From the NCBI GenBank assembly GCA_029237695.1, contig CM055273.1:55293968-55357967 (forward strand): 64,000 bases of DNA, written 5' to 3'. Numbering within the stretch: position 1 is the stretch's first letter; each line of letters opens with the position of its first letter. The notes under the pieces were generated by a model that did no database searches, was not told the origin of the DNA, and saw only the letters and a list, made by a program, of their open reading frames with translations. The stretch comes from Conchocele bisecta. Taxonomy: Eukaryota; Mollusca; Bivalvia; Lucinida; Thyasiridae. A program made the position numbers and the translations under genes. Positions 30,590 to 42,700 of the stretch are shown piece after piece.

Positions 30590-31145
30590 GTTACCACTCG
30601 TCGAGACGGTTCAATGAGTGGTAACATTTACTTTCAAGATGAAATAAAGAAAATACGATTTTTCCCCCTAAAAAGTTTCATACTACTATAACTAGAATCC
30701 CGTCTTTAACCCTTAGACCGCTACTCACAACAATTGTTGTCCGCTGTTGCTTTTATATCTTGCCTTATTTCTCAAATAAAACATGGTTTGACAGCACTTC
30801 AGAATCATTTCCAATGGATTCCAATGGAAATGATTCTGAAGTGCTGTCAAATCATGTTGTAAATTGTTCTAAAGTGCTGACAAAGCACGTCTTTAACCCT
30901 TAGACCGCTACTCACAACAATTATCGTCTGCTGTTGCTTTTATATCTTGCCTTATTTCTCAATAAAAACATGGTTTGACAGCACTTCAGAATCATTTCCA
31001 ATGGAAATGATTCTGAAGTGCTGTCAAATCATGTTGTAAATTACTCTTAAAGTGCTGACAAGGCATGTTTTTGATGATAAAAATGGAAAATAGAAAATAA
31101 ACAGCAGACAACAACAAAATTAAGATAGCGGTGTATAAAGGGTTA
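30590..31145. repeat. Duplicated hairpin block (GACAGCACTTCAGAATCATT)
   Basis: A ~190-bp block is present twice (30700-30893, 30894-31090). Each has TTAACCCTTAGACCGCTACT, then a hairpin TTTGACAGCACTTCAGAATC / GATTCTGAAGTGCTGTCAAA. The first copy's hairpin loop holds an extra GGATTCCAAT. A related TGTTGTTACCACTC hairpin precedes it at 30590-30640. Confidence 0.8.
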
Positions 31146-31200
31146 AGGATGAATTAGTCAAAATAGGCATCTCTGCAAACCATCCTCAGTAGCGTATACC

Positions 31201-31598
31201 AGCTCTCCAGATAAGGAATTAGTAATCGAGTATTTTCACTCCATCATTTCTGAAGCAATTGGGTATTTCAAAATTTTAATTGGGTAAAATAAAATCACAC
31301 TACTGTTTACACATCAACAGACAGCAATTATTGAATAGTTTGCTTCAAAATGAAAACACGTCTTGGCATTTCATTAGAATTGTCTCCGAGACAATTCTAA
31401 TGAAATACCAAGATGTGTTTTCATGGAAAATAAGAAAAATATGCTATATTTGTGGTCTGTTTATTGTTTTCTGCAGCATGATAAAGGTACCACAAAATTG
31501 TTGTTGCTTTTTGATACGCCCTACTTCTGATTTTAATTTGGGTTTTTGGCAATTTTAATTGAGTATTTAAGCAAATACGCAGCTTATCTGGAGCTCTG
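31201..31598. mobile_element. CTCCAGATAAGGAATTAG MITE (family A'), copy 1
   Basis: Ends CTCTCCAGATAAGGAATTAG / GCAGCTTATCTGGAGCTC. The core hairpin is CATTAGAATTGTCTCCGAG. It shares ends but not interior with the CAGAGCTCCAGATAAGCTTTG family. Copies lie at about 40310 and 51489. Confidence 0.8.
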
Positions 31599-32212
31599 GC
31601 TTATACCATAAATAAGGATATGTTGATAAATGAATGAATAACTGCCTATTAATTTGTATTTATTACATAATTTGATACATGATAAATGTTTGTACATACA
31701 ATATTATGTCATTTATAAAATCCTATAGTTCAAGACGATCAGTTGATTAACTGCTGGCGATGCTATTGTGATAAGACACATCTGTTGATGTCCTATGTGA
31801 CAAGTTTTCACAAAGTTGAGGTTACTTAGGGGTTTTGACCATTTTAGCTCCTGTCACAGAAGTTGACATACGGTAATCCCATCTAAAGAAAAGTAATTAT
31901 ATAATAAAAAAGTTGAACATTTAAATAACGTCTAGGCATGCAGAACCTGGCAAGGATATATGAAAATATGTCCTAATGACAAAGACGACAAAAATGAAAG
32001 TGTGTAAACGCTGTACATGTATATATAATGTACATAAATGTCTTCAAAATCACAACACGTGTAGATAGCAGCGATGAGAAGTCTGCCCAGGGAAACATTT
32101 GCCCCTTAGGCCATTATAAAATAAATGCTAGATTCACATCCATTTTTTTTTCAAAATGAGAGCGGGGGGTGGGGGGGGGAACTATATTCTCAGGATATGG
32201 GAAATACCGACC
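31599..32212. other. No gene or repeat recognised
   Basis: AT-rich sequence between p47 and LIN-7; no exon-like signal on either strand. Confidence 0.4.
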
Positions 32213-32215
32213 ATC

Positions 32216-32815
32216 GGTTGTGTTAACTATTTGCATGCTGGGAATGAAAATAATGGCTACACTCTCTAACTTTTAATAGAAATGACAATTCATCAATGTC
32301 TTTCTTATTTATCTCTGAAAATATGTAATTACCCATCGCATTCTCCCAAGCAACTACAACGTATTGCCAATCAAAATAAATCTGGGTGGGCCTTAATTCT
32401 CGGGGCGGGCGGGGATGAGAATCTAGTATATATTTTATAATGGCCTTAGCAATAATAGTTTGTGAAAGTGCAATAGGATTAATTTGTGCACGTGATACTG
32501 ATATCTCAAATTGGCATTGTTTGTGCACAGAAAAATGTTTTGTCCAAAAGAGAAACGAATATCTATTAACTCTGCATGCTAGCGGTGAAAATATCCGCAA
32601 AACAAATTTGGAGTATATGTTTTATTTCTCTCTGTAAATATGTCTTGGAATTTCATTAGAATTGAGTCCTCAGGACTCAATTCTAATGAAATTCCAAGAC
32701 ATTCATGATATTTACAAGGAGAAATAAAAGAAAATATGATGATTTTTGTCCGCTATTTTTTAAACTATGTATAGCTCACCAGTTTCCCAGCATGCAAAGA
32801 GTTAACAATCATAGG
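32216..32815. mobile_element. MITE with TGTTAACTATTTGCATGCTG ends
   Basis: Ends TGTTAACTATTTGCATGCTGGG and CCCAGCATGCAAAGAGTTAACA. A perfect 63-bp palindrome (GTCTTGGAATTTCATTAGAA to its complement) occupies 32643-32705. The ORFs in it are palindrome read-through. Confidence 0.8.
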
Positions 32816-33404
32816 GGCTCAATTAGAAAGACAACTATGAATTGAAGCACATTACAGGAATAATTATTTTTTTTAGAATTTATTGAAAAAAAAGAGGGAA
32901 ATTAGTTGTTCGGTCTATACCTTTTAATTACACTTTAATTCTTATTCATGGAGATTAAAATGATTGTAAATCATTATTTTACCTACTATTTTTCAGTTTC
33001 GGGGTGAGAAAAATATACATGTAATTAAAATTATCTCAAAATTCTGGATAATATTAAAGAAAGATAACTTTCATATCTCATTTTTACGCATGTGTTATCT
33101 TTTCAGCTTAATACAAAAGTCGTACATGAAAACTTTCATGTGCAATATAAACACAGACTGTATCTTGTGCAAGGGCTACAGATGTTAAATTTAAAAACCA
33201 CAACCCATGCATATAATGTGTGTATGTTTCTTCATCCCATACATTTTCTATCCGCAAGTAACATAAATAATGCGGCAATTTTGTTTACGAAGCAGGCCTC
33301 GACACTAATACGTGCTGAGGTAATCGGAGCTCACATGAAGTTTCCAAATGTCTATGGTAATGTATCCATCAGACCAATGGCAGTGATATGAGACAATGGT
33401 TATT
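32816..33404. other. No gene recognised
   Basis: The 99-codon plus ORF at 33092-33391 has no domain, biased composition or splice context supporting it. Confidence 0.4.
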
Positions 33405-33870
33405 TGATTTTATTATTGGTGTTTAACAGCCTATCAACAGCTAATGCCATTTAAGGCTGGGCCAACGGGTTGGACTATCCAGTATTTAACCTGTACATAA
33501 TGAAGTAAATTCCCAAATCAGAACTCGATATTTACAGAAAAATATATATTCAGCCCTGAAATTAGAATATCCTGACCTGGTGTCGGGTCCACACCACAGT
33601 CACTTTGCTCCATCCAACCACAAAAGTAATATGATCAGTACTAATCTTATTACTTTTTAATGGAGTATAACAGGTTTTAGCTCTCAAGGATCAGAAGGCC
33701 GAAAATGTACACGAGGGCCAAACCATGCAAGTCGGCATTCCGGTAAGGATGAACCCCGATCGTTAAATTACCCTTCGCGTGCTCCCGACCAACCATCCAC
33801 TTGATGGTTATTCGAATCATTACAAATGGTTTCATAATACGTATAGCATAAGTTTGTATGGATATATACA
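33405..33870 (-). mobile_element. SINE-like GTTAAACACCAATAA family, minus orientation
   Basis: Starts at its 3' tail (TTATTGGTGTTTAACAGCCT), then TTCAGCCCTGAAATTAGAAT, GACCTGGTGTCGGGTCCA and GATGAACCCCGATCGTTAAA. Confidence 0.75.
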
Positions 33871-33875
33871 TACAT

Positions 33876-33990
33876 TAACCCTTTCAACCCTACATACGGT
33901 ACAATGTAGCCAACATTTGCAAACACTGCCGATCCAGATGAGCCGGCTCGTAACGAGCCGTCTCATCAGGATCTGCAATGTTTGTCGTTA
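33876..33990. mobile_element. TTAACCCTTTCAACCCTA element with GATGAGCCGGCTC hairpin
   Basis: The core GATCCAGATGAGCCGGCTCG / CGAGCCGTCTCATCAGGATC is at about 33930-33978. Confidence 0.7.
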
Positions 33991-34111
33991 GTTTAAAGAA
34001 GGTGCAACAAAACCCGTTTTTTTTATTTAATAATGGAATAGTTCAAGATTAGCATGGAACATACCATGTTAATTCATTATGGCTGAAAAAGTCGAGTTTT
34101 TTTAAACACTA

Positions 34112-34486
34112 CTGTCAGCGCTCCAGATAAGTTTTGTGTTAAAAGAGTATTATACCCCCGGATATCAAATTCAATGCATATTTTACTTTTACAACTGTAT
34201 TATTTATTTTCTACCTTAATAGCAAATGGGAATAAATGATATATAAAATAAATATTAAACATTCACTTAATATTTGAGCTGCAAAAAGCAAACACTGTTC
34301 GCTTTTTGCAGCTCAACTAAGTAAATTTTCAACTTATTACAGTATTTTCACTAATTGATTTGAAAATCAATGTGTATTTTCGCATTGTTGTTAGTATATG
34401 TACACCCACTAATGATAATCAATGCATATTCTGCTATTAAAGTAAGTGCGTAAAATACGCCAATATGCACCTTATCTGGAGCTCTG
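34112..34486. mobile_element. CAGMGCTCCAGATAAG MITE, long form
   Basis: Both ends present, with a central GAGCTGCAAAAAGC...GCTTTTTGCAGCTC palindrome at about 34275-34318. Confidence 0.85.
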
Positions 34487-34740
34487 TACTGATTCACAAT
34501 TGCTTAAAAGATACTGTACTACAACTCGATACAGGCTAAGAATGGAATGTTAGATTTATAAGAATATCACTCTTATATTAGAATATCCTAAAAGGCATGG
34601 CCTACAACTACAAGCTAGAATGTTAACTATGAAAACAAACACAATCGCTGTTTCCAATGAGAATATTGCAAACCACAGTATTTTTACAATGATTAGCAAG
34701 ACAAAATTGTGGCCGAGTGACACTTGCTCCTGGCAAACGG

Positions 34741-35047
34741 GCCTGTTTCACTAAACGTTGTACAATAAAAAAAGTTTGTATGATTATTTTTAAGAATCTG
34801 GGGCCTGTTTCACTATAAAACTTTGTACGACTAAAATGTTTGTATAAAGTGCAAAATTACGATAGTCTGTAAATTTCACATTATCAATGTTTTCTTGTAA
34901 ACAATGATTGGATTTACATTTATTGAGCATAAGCTGCAAATGCAGCCTATGCTCAATAAATGTAAATCCATCAATTGAGATTTCCAGACGATCCTAAATT
35001 TGCACTTACAAACATTTTAGTCGTACAAAGTTTAGTGAAACGGGCCC
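34741..35047. mobile_element. MITE family C, copy 5, with duplicated left end
   Basis: GCCTGTTTCACTA occurs twice at the left (34742, 34803). The core GAGCATAAGCTGCAAATGCA is at about 34926. The right end AGTTTAGTGAAACGGGCCCC is normal. Confidence 0.8.
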
Positions 35048-35419
35048 CTGCTTTTCACTTTACCGAAGTTCACAAATGCTACCAGTTCCCATCTACATGC
35101 ACATGTTAGTAAATGTGAACAAATCTGCTAAAGATTGGCAAACAATTGATGTCAGTGCAAATGTTCTAATAAATGTCAAATTTGAACTTTAAATACAAGT
35201 ACATATGGGCAGGGCAGTCCATGACATTTTCTGCCTAATCGCAATTGTGTAGATGAGAATTTAACAAAATTGTTTTTGAATATGAGCCATAGCTGTAAAT
35301 GTCGCAAGTTAACAACATATACCATTTTCTTGAGGAGCAAGTTTTGACAGCACATGAGAATCGTATAAAACACATGATTCTCCAGTGATGAAGAAGAATG
35401 TTTTTGTTATAAAATAAGC

Positions 35420-36436
35420 TTAAAGGTACATGCCCACTCAGTAGGTACAAGGCTAGGTTGGCCGCAGTAGCCATAACTCATATTTCAGAAATTTACATTT
35501 TATTATAGGAATGAATGGCCTTTTTGTGGAATTTATCGGGGTATAAACTTGGAAAAGTCTCGTCCAGTATTCCCGCGACTTTTCCAAGTTTATATCCCCG
35601 ATAAATTCAACAAAAAGGCCATTCATTCCTTATAATTCCAGCATTTAAAATAAATTCATCAAGAAAATGTGTTTGTTTTCTTAAGAATTACTTTAACTGC
35701 GCCTCACGGTTACGGAAAGTAGTTCGGCGTGGGAGTTTACTGGGATATAATTTTTTGACAGAGACTTAAAAACGGGCCAATCAAATGTTAGGGAATTGTG
35801 TAAATATTTTTGTGCTGAAATTATCTACTAATAATTTTGTATCTACTAATAATTTCAGAAATTACTTGAAAAAGTACTACCGGTATGTTTTTCACACAGA
35901 TAGTAAAATAGTATTGTCTATGGTCGCATTATCAGGCTAATAATTTCAATATCCAAGCGCTAACCTAGATATTAATTAAATAAGTGTATTATTGTGTCAC
36001 TATTTCACCAGTTCTAAAAATTACGAGTGCCCGCTATACAGATATAATAATTTAGTAATATGTATTTTACTGATAGTGACTCACGGTGGTATCAGGCTAT
36101 TTTCATATGCAAATGAGGCACGATATTTTTTAATTATTTATACTATTAAATGTGTCACCTGAAAAAATATTATTTTCATCAGATTATACATTATGATCAT
36201 TGCGCATCAAAAATTAAATACAGAGAATAAATAGAAATATCCGTTAACATTTTAAGGAAACGCGATTATCGCCCAAAATATCAGTGTGGAAATTTACATC
36301 TGATATAAAATGTATAACAATGCCAATCAATACGTGGGGTAATGGTGAATGAATGTTTATTTTGCCAGAAAATGTCTCGGATGATGTCTTTGACATAAAC
36401 AAAAGTTTGTGCCTACTGAGTGGGCATGTACCTTTA
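35420..36436. mobile_element. Element AAGGTACATGCCCACTCAGT, copy 2 (satellite source family)
   Basis: Ends AAAGGTACATGCCCACTCAG and CTACTGAGTGGGCATGTACC. It contains the segment TATTTTACTGATAGTGACTC...GTATCAGGC followed directly by TATTTT (about 36063-36103), the best match to the 58238 satellite monomer. A family D MITE is nested at 35499-35822. Confidence 0.85.
35499..35822. mobile_element. MITE family D, copy 3 (nested)
   Basis: TATAGGAATGAATGGCCTTT...GTGCTGAAATTAT, inserted into the preceding element. Confidence 0.8.
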
Positions 36437-36466
36437 AGATGAAAACCAGTAGATGACAATTGAATG

Positions 36467-36572
36467 GATCAGTGGAAGAAGGGGGTTAAGTCCCTTTATT
36501 AAAGGGGTCAGTAGAAGAAAGGGGTTAAGTCTCTTTGGGACTTAGCCCCCTTCTTCTACTGACCCCTTTAAT
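36467..36572. repeat. Hairpin (GGTCAGTAGAAGAAAGGGG)
   Basis: Two direct copies of TCAGT(G/A)GAAGAA and one inverted arm, CCCCTTCTTCTACTGACCCC. Related to 17079-17165. It lies about 110 bp downstream of the LIN-7 stop. Confidence 0.75.
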
Positions 36573-36684
36573 TTTTGTTTCCCGCCTTTTACGGGTTAAT
36601 CAATGTCAGCGACAAGCAGAGATGTGAGATGAGAGACAACCCCCATGGCTAGGTCGAAATATGATATGATGATGGTTGGACGCC

Positions 36685-36785
36685 TCATGGATTCTGTCGT
36701 CTTCGTGACGTTCGCGTCTTGTCGAATCGGGCCTCCATTTCCTCCAGAACCCGGGGCGTGTAGCGCACAACTAATCTCACCGTAC
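36685..36785 (-). CDS. LIN7: LIN-7 exon 6 (end of PDZ, C-terminal tail, stop)
   Basis: Acceptor CATTACAG, then [20 protein letters not shown] and [12 protein letters not shown], stop TGA at 36687-36685. The motif RYTPxVLEEMExRF is diagnostic. Confidence 0.95.
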
Positions 36786-39700
36786 CTGTAATGGTGTAAA
36801 TTTGTTTGTTTATTGGTGTTTAATGGCCTATCAACAGCTACGGTAATTTAAGGCCAGGCCGATAGGTTTGATCCAGTATTTATCCCGTAAACACAGTGCG
36901 TATGTGCCGTGAAACACGGTGCCGTGAAACATTTTTGATATCCAGTCAATACTATTTTTGCATTTTACAGCAATTTGTAGGTGTTGACGGGATAAATAGA
37001 ATAGTCGGTTAGTGCAGTGAATTGGAAAAAATATCTGGCGCGGCACAGAAACGGGATATGCTCGGCAGAGCCTCGCCCATCCCGTTTCCTGAGCCTTGCC
37101 AGATATTTTTTCCCATTCACGGCACTAACCTACTATTCTCTATTTAACCTGATGCATTGAGGGTGGGATTTCAAAATCAGAATGGAATATTTACATAGAG
37201 GAAAAAATGTATTCAGCCCTGAAATTAGAATAACCTGACATGGTGCCAGGTCCATACCACACCAAAGTCACTTGGCCCCTTCCTCTAAAAGTATGATGGT
37301 GGGTCTAGTTTTCGGGGTATTAACAAGTTCATCAACTAGCGATTTTAATAAAACATAACATATGAGCTGACTTGTCAGTTCAATCCAATGGTAAACATTT
37401 CTTTCAATGTTTCTGGCCTTCAAAATAAGATTGGTGTTAGATTAAAAGTCGCGTTAGCGCGTTTGATTTTGTTTATTGGTGTTTAACGGCCTATCAACAG
37501 CTAAGGTCATGTAAGGCCGGGCAAACAGGTTCGATCCCGTTTTAACCTGCTGCATTGGGGGGAAAATCCCAAAATCAGAACGGAATATTTACATCGAGAT
37601 ACAACATATTCAGCCCTGAAATTAGAATAACCTGACCTGGTGCCAGGTCCATACCGCACCAAAGTCACTTGGCCCCTTCCACTATTTAAAAGTAATACCG
37701 GTAGGATTACTCTTATAAGGGGTATAACCAGATTCAACTGTCACATACAAAATGCCAAAGACGTATGTGAGGGCCAAACCAGGTCTCCAGTCGGGATTCC
37801 GGTAAGGATGAACCCCGATCGTTAAATTACCCATCACATGCTCCCACCTACCACCCACTAGCGCGTTTGAATCTTGACTTATGGTTGGTGTTTTTGGGGT
37901 ATGTTTCGAAAGTGTCAATAGACTTGCTAATTCGTCGCAGATAACTGAGGCACAGTGAAGGAAAACTTGAAACTTTTATATTGTTTATGATTTTAACAAT
38001 ATTAAAGAGCAGATTAATGGCGGATGCAGAAAACCACGGTAGGTTCGTGAACAAAATGCCTGAAATAGCAAAAATCCCAGTATTTAGTCCAAACACTGGA
38101 TTTGGTGGCGTTTTTAAAGGACATAATTAATGTATGTCAAGTCATGGTTATTTTAATGACCTGACGTAAAGCACATCGCAGCTGCACACATTTCTATAAA
38201 TTACAAAATATGTGAATACCCCGAAAACTCTGACTACCCCGAAAACTGGCGTCTCGACCACAATAGGATTAGGAATATTGATTGTGGATGGGTTTTATGT
38301 CCTAGTAACAGCTACGGTCATATACGGACGGGACATCGGTTTAAAGTCTCATCCAAAAGACTAGTGTGATACTATGAAAGCATTTTTTCATGCCCAGGAT
38401 GGTGATTGAACGAACACACAATCTCTGGAAATAAGGTCGAATATGCGACCCAGACCACAACCGATCCCTGAATTGATTGATTGGGGATTTACGTCCATTA
38501 AACATCAACAGATGGGTTTGAAACTGTATGAGAGAGTACTGAACATTCAGCACTGAAATTACAATAAAACTCAGCACTGATAGTGTCCTGATATGTAGCC
38601 TATTTCATCAACATTGCAAAGTATGCTTTGAGGGAAAAAAATTAAATTTTTAGGATAAATTTATTATACTGAATTTATTACATTATCACAGCCATTTTGG
38701 CTGTGATAATGTAATAAATTCAGTATAATAATTCTGCATACTTTTAATCATGAAATATATGAAGTTGTTAGTTCTATATGACATAATACATTTCGGGTAA
38801 AATAAATGATTCCTCCCTCAAAGAATACTTTGCTAGAAAAGTATACTTTGCAATATTGGTGAAATAGGCTACCGATCTGGTGAAAGGCACCCTTACTTCA
38901 CCAGATTACTTGGGCGCTGGTGTGAATTGCAGTAAGATTCGCCATTAACCCATTACAATTATTATAGGAATGAATGGCCTTTTTGTGGAATTTATCGGGG
39001 TATAAACTTGGAAAAGTCGCGGGAATACTAGACGAAGCGATAAAAAATCACAATTTTGGAGAGAAAAAAACAAATCGAAAATTGTAATTTATTAAGGCCT
39101 CATCCAGTATTCCCGCGACTTTTCCAAGTTTATATCCCCAATAAATTCAACGAAAAGGCCATTCATTCCTTATAATTCCAGCATTTGAAATAAATTCATC
39201 AAGAAAATGTGTTTATTTTCCGTTTTCTTAAGAATTATTTTAACTGCGCCTGACGGTTACGGAAAGTAGTTTGGCATGGGAGTTTACTGGGATATAAATT
39301 TTGGACAGAGACTTGCTACGGGCCAATCAAATGTTAGGGAATTGTGTAAATATTTTTGTGCTGGAAATATAGTAGTATGAACCTTTTGAGAGAAAAAATC
39401 CCTATTTTCTTTATTTCCTTTCTAAAGTATATGTTGTTACCACTCATTTGAACCGTCTCAAAGAGACAACAATATACCCATCTTTTTCGAAAATTGAGAA
39501 TAAACATGTGCATAATATTACCGTGGGCCAATTTCAGCAAGTCTACAGCCTTTTCATGATGTTCACCTTCCACACTCTGCAAATGTAAATGGCCAGAGAA
39601 TGATTATATGGATCATGATAAACCAGCTCACTTCGTCAGTCAGCCCACACATCTACGTAATGAATCAGAGCTGCAGATAAGAAGTTTGTATCTAAAGAGT

Positions 39701-42700
39701 ATCATACCCCCATATTTCAAATTAAATGTGTAGTTTACATTTACAAATGTATTATTGGTTGTGTTCCTTTAAATATTAAATATGGAACAAATGATAAAAA
39801 ATAAAACAAATTTAAAAATTCACTTATTTGAGCTGCAAAAAGGAAACATTGTTTCCTTTTTGCAGCTCAACTAAGTAAATTTTCAACTTTATTACAGTAT
39901 TTTCACTACTAAATTTGAAAATCAATGCGTATTTTCACATTGCTGCAAGTATTTTGTACTCCCACCTTTGATAATGAATGCGTATTCTGCTAAAATAAGT
40001 GAGTACAATGTGCCAATAATCACCTTATCTGGAGCTCTGGTGAATGCCAGATATATCACTCACTGCAGTAGGAAAACTTGTATATAGCACTCGTGTAGCC
40101 CGATAACGGTTTACATCACTTTTTGTAAGCATGCAGTGTTCCTTTGATGGAATGGAGAACAGTGCAGATTTTGATCAGTTTGTGCAGATGAACAGGCTGA
40201 TCTGGATCTACACTGGTCGCAAAACCCATAAGCCCCATTTCCAAAGTTACAGCTGTTGTAGTATCACATTCATACATGTAATTTGATGTATACAGGTTGT
40301 ATAACTATGTGGTTGCCAAAAACCCAATTGAAATCAGACTTATCAAGTATCAAAAAGCAATAACGAATTTGTGGTACATTTATCATGCTGCAGAAAACAA
40401 TAAACGGACCCCAAATATAGCATATTTTTTGTATTTTCTATGAAAACACATCTTGGTATTTCATTAGAATTGTCTCCAAGGAGACAATTCTAATGAAACA
40501 CCAAGATGCATTTTCATTTCGAAGCAAACTATTCAATAATTGCTGTATGTTGATGTGTAAACAGTAGTGTGATTTTATTTTACCCAATTACAATTTTGAA
40601 ATACCCAATTGCTTCAGAAATGATGGAGTGACAATACTCAATTACTAATTCCTTATCTGGAGCCCTGCTGCTGTATTTGATACCTATATATAGTGCTGCT
40701 ATGCTGCTAATTACTACTTTTACATACGCTCCCTCTCAGTGAACAGTCACATATATGTTTATGTATAATAAAGTGTATAGTTAGAATACCAATTCATTCT
40801 TCATTACATACATACCAAATACATAACCAACATTTAGTTTATTATTGAAATGCTGCTAATTGTTTATAAAACATCTTTAATTTACTTGCATGAATCTTTC
40901 AACACTACAGAGTGTAGATCCAGATGAGCCATCTCATCAGAAGCTGCACTTTTTGCAAGTACTTTTAATACTTTTTAGAGAACAAACACCCCTTTCATAT
41001 AAATGGACTAGCCTGAAAACCATTTTGTGACGATTGAATTGGTCCTTAAATTAACATATCAGTCCATTCCGGTATTTAGGGTTGAAGAGTTAACACTCCG
41101 AACCACCATTAATCTTCAAGTACACTGTACGTAAGTATGTTTTTTTTAACTAATCCTTACCACTCCGTTGACAGAGATGAGCTGGTCGCCACGTTTGAGT
41201 CCACCGTGCCGGTCTGCGACTCCCGCGGGGATGATACGTGAGATGTAGATGGGCGAGTTCTGCTCCTTACCACCCATCACGTTGAAGCCCAGCCCCTCCT
41301 CCGTCTTGGGCATCTCCACCACCCTTGGGTGGGCGTGGCCCTCACTCGCCGCAAACGCGGCTACAGTGGCCTGGAAATACATGAATATTGCAGGGTTTTC
41401 TACAGTAACGTTTTGGGGTGTTTTCAAGCTTAGAATCTATTTTTCACACTTGGAATTTGGAAAATATGGGGGAAATTAGCGATTATGTTGTCAGCTGGCC
41501 CAACCATAATGCTGTCCATTGCTTGACTACTACCCTGGTCTGTGAAGAGGCACCCTTACTAGACTGAATCATTTATCCAAAGGTGTGAATCCCAGTAAGA
41601 TCAAACATTAAGATTATGAATCTTTAAGACAGATTTATCTTTAAGCAGAGCTCCAGATAAGTTTTGTATCTAAAGAGTAGTAAACCCCCATATTTCAAAT
41701 TCAATGCGTATTTTACTTTTACAAATGTATTATTTATTTTATTCCTTCTTAAATATGGAACAAATTGTGATAAAAAATAAAACAAATTTAAAAATTCACT
41801 TATTTGAGCTGCAAAATGCAAACAGTGTTTGCTTTTTGCAGCTCAGCGAAGTAAATTTTCAACTTTATTACAGCATTTTCACTACTCAATTTGAAAATCA
41901 ATGCACATTTTCACATTGCTGTGAGTATTTTGTACTCCCACTTTTGATAATCAATGCGTATTCTGCTAAAATACGGTAAGTGTGTAAAATACGCCAATAC
42001 GTACCTTATCTGGAGCCCTGTCTTTAAGATACACTGAGCAGCTATTCAAACATGAAATACAACTTGCTAATAGCAAGTTGTATTTTATGTTTGAATAGCT
42101 GCTCAGTGTATGCAAGTTGCTATTATCGTTCCATAGTTGCATACCTTAGCCGTGGCATTGGCCCTGACCTCGGGATTGCCCGAGATGTCTACCGTCTCAT
42201 AGACACTTTCATACACCTCCCTTACTGCATTGAGGAAATCACTCTGCAGCACACGCTGTAGGGCGGCTAACTTCTGTGGCGGGACTTGGCCGCCTGCAAC
42301 AATGTAGCGTTTTACAATCTGCCAAATTTTGGAATCAAGCATATATAATAATCAGACAGGACATATAAAGCAATCAGCTATTACCAGAGCTCTAGTTAAG
42401 CTGCGTAATTTGACCAAATATTCATGCATGGTATTTTTCTAAGTTCTTCACCAAAAATGGCAAGTTGGGAGTTCTTTAGAATCGTCTCAATGAGACGATT
42501 CTAAAGCACTCCCAACTTGCCATTTTTGGTGAAGAAATAAGAAAATTCCCCCCAAAGTTGATCAAATTACGCACCTTAACTGGAGATCTGTATTACACAA
42601 ACAAATTGAAAAGTAATAATGATCATTACCCCAAATCCACCAAGCATAGAAATATCATTTGTAAGCCAATACTGGAGAGGAACTCTATAAGACAGCAATC

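Noticed and set aside
33092..33391. 99-codon plus ORF
   Set aside because: Composition typical of random AT-rich sequence; no motif, no neighbour exon in phase.
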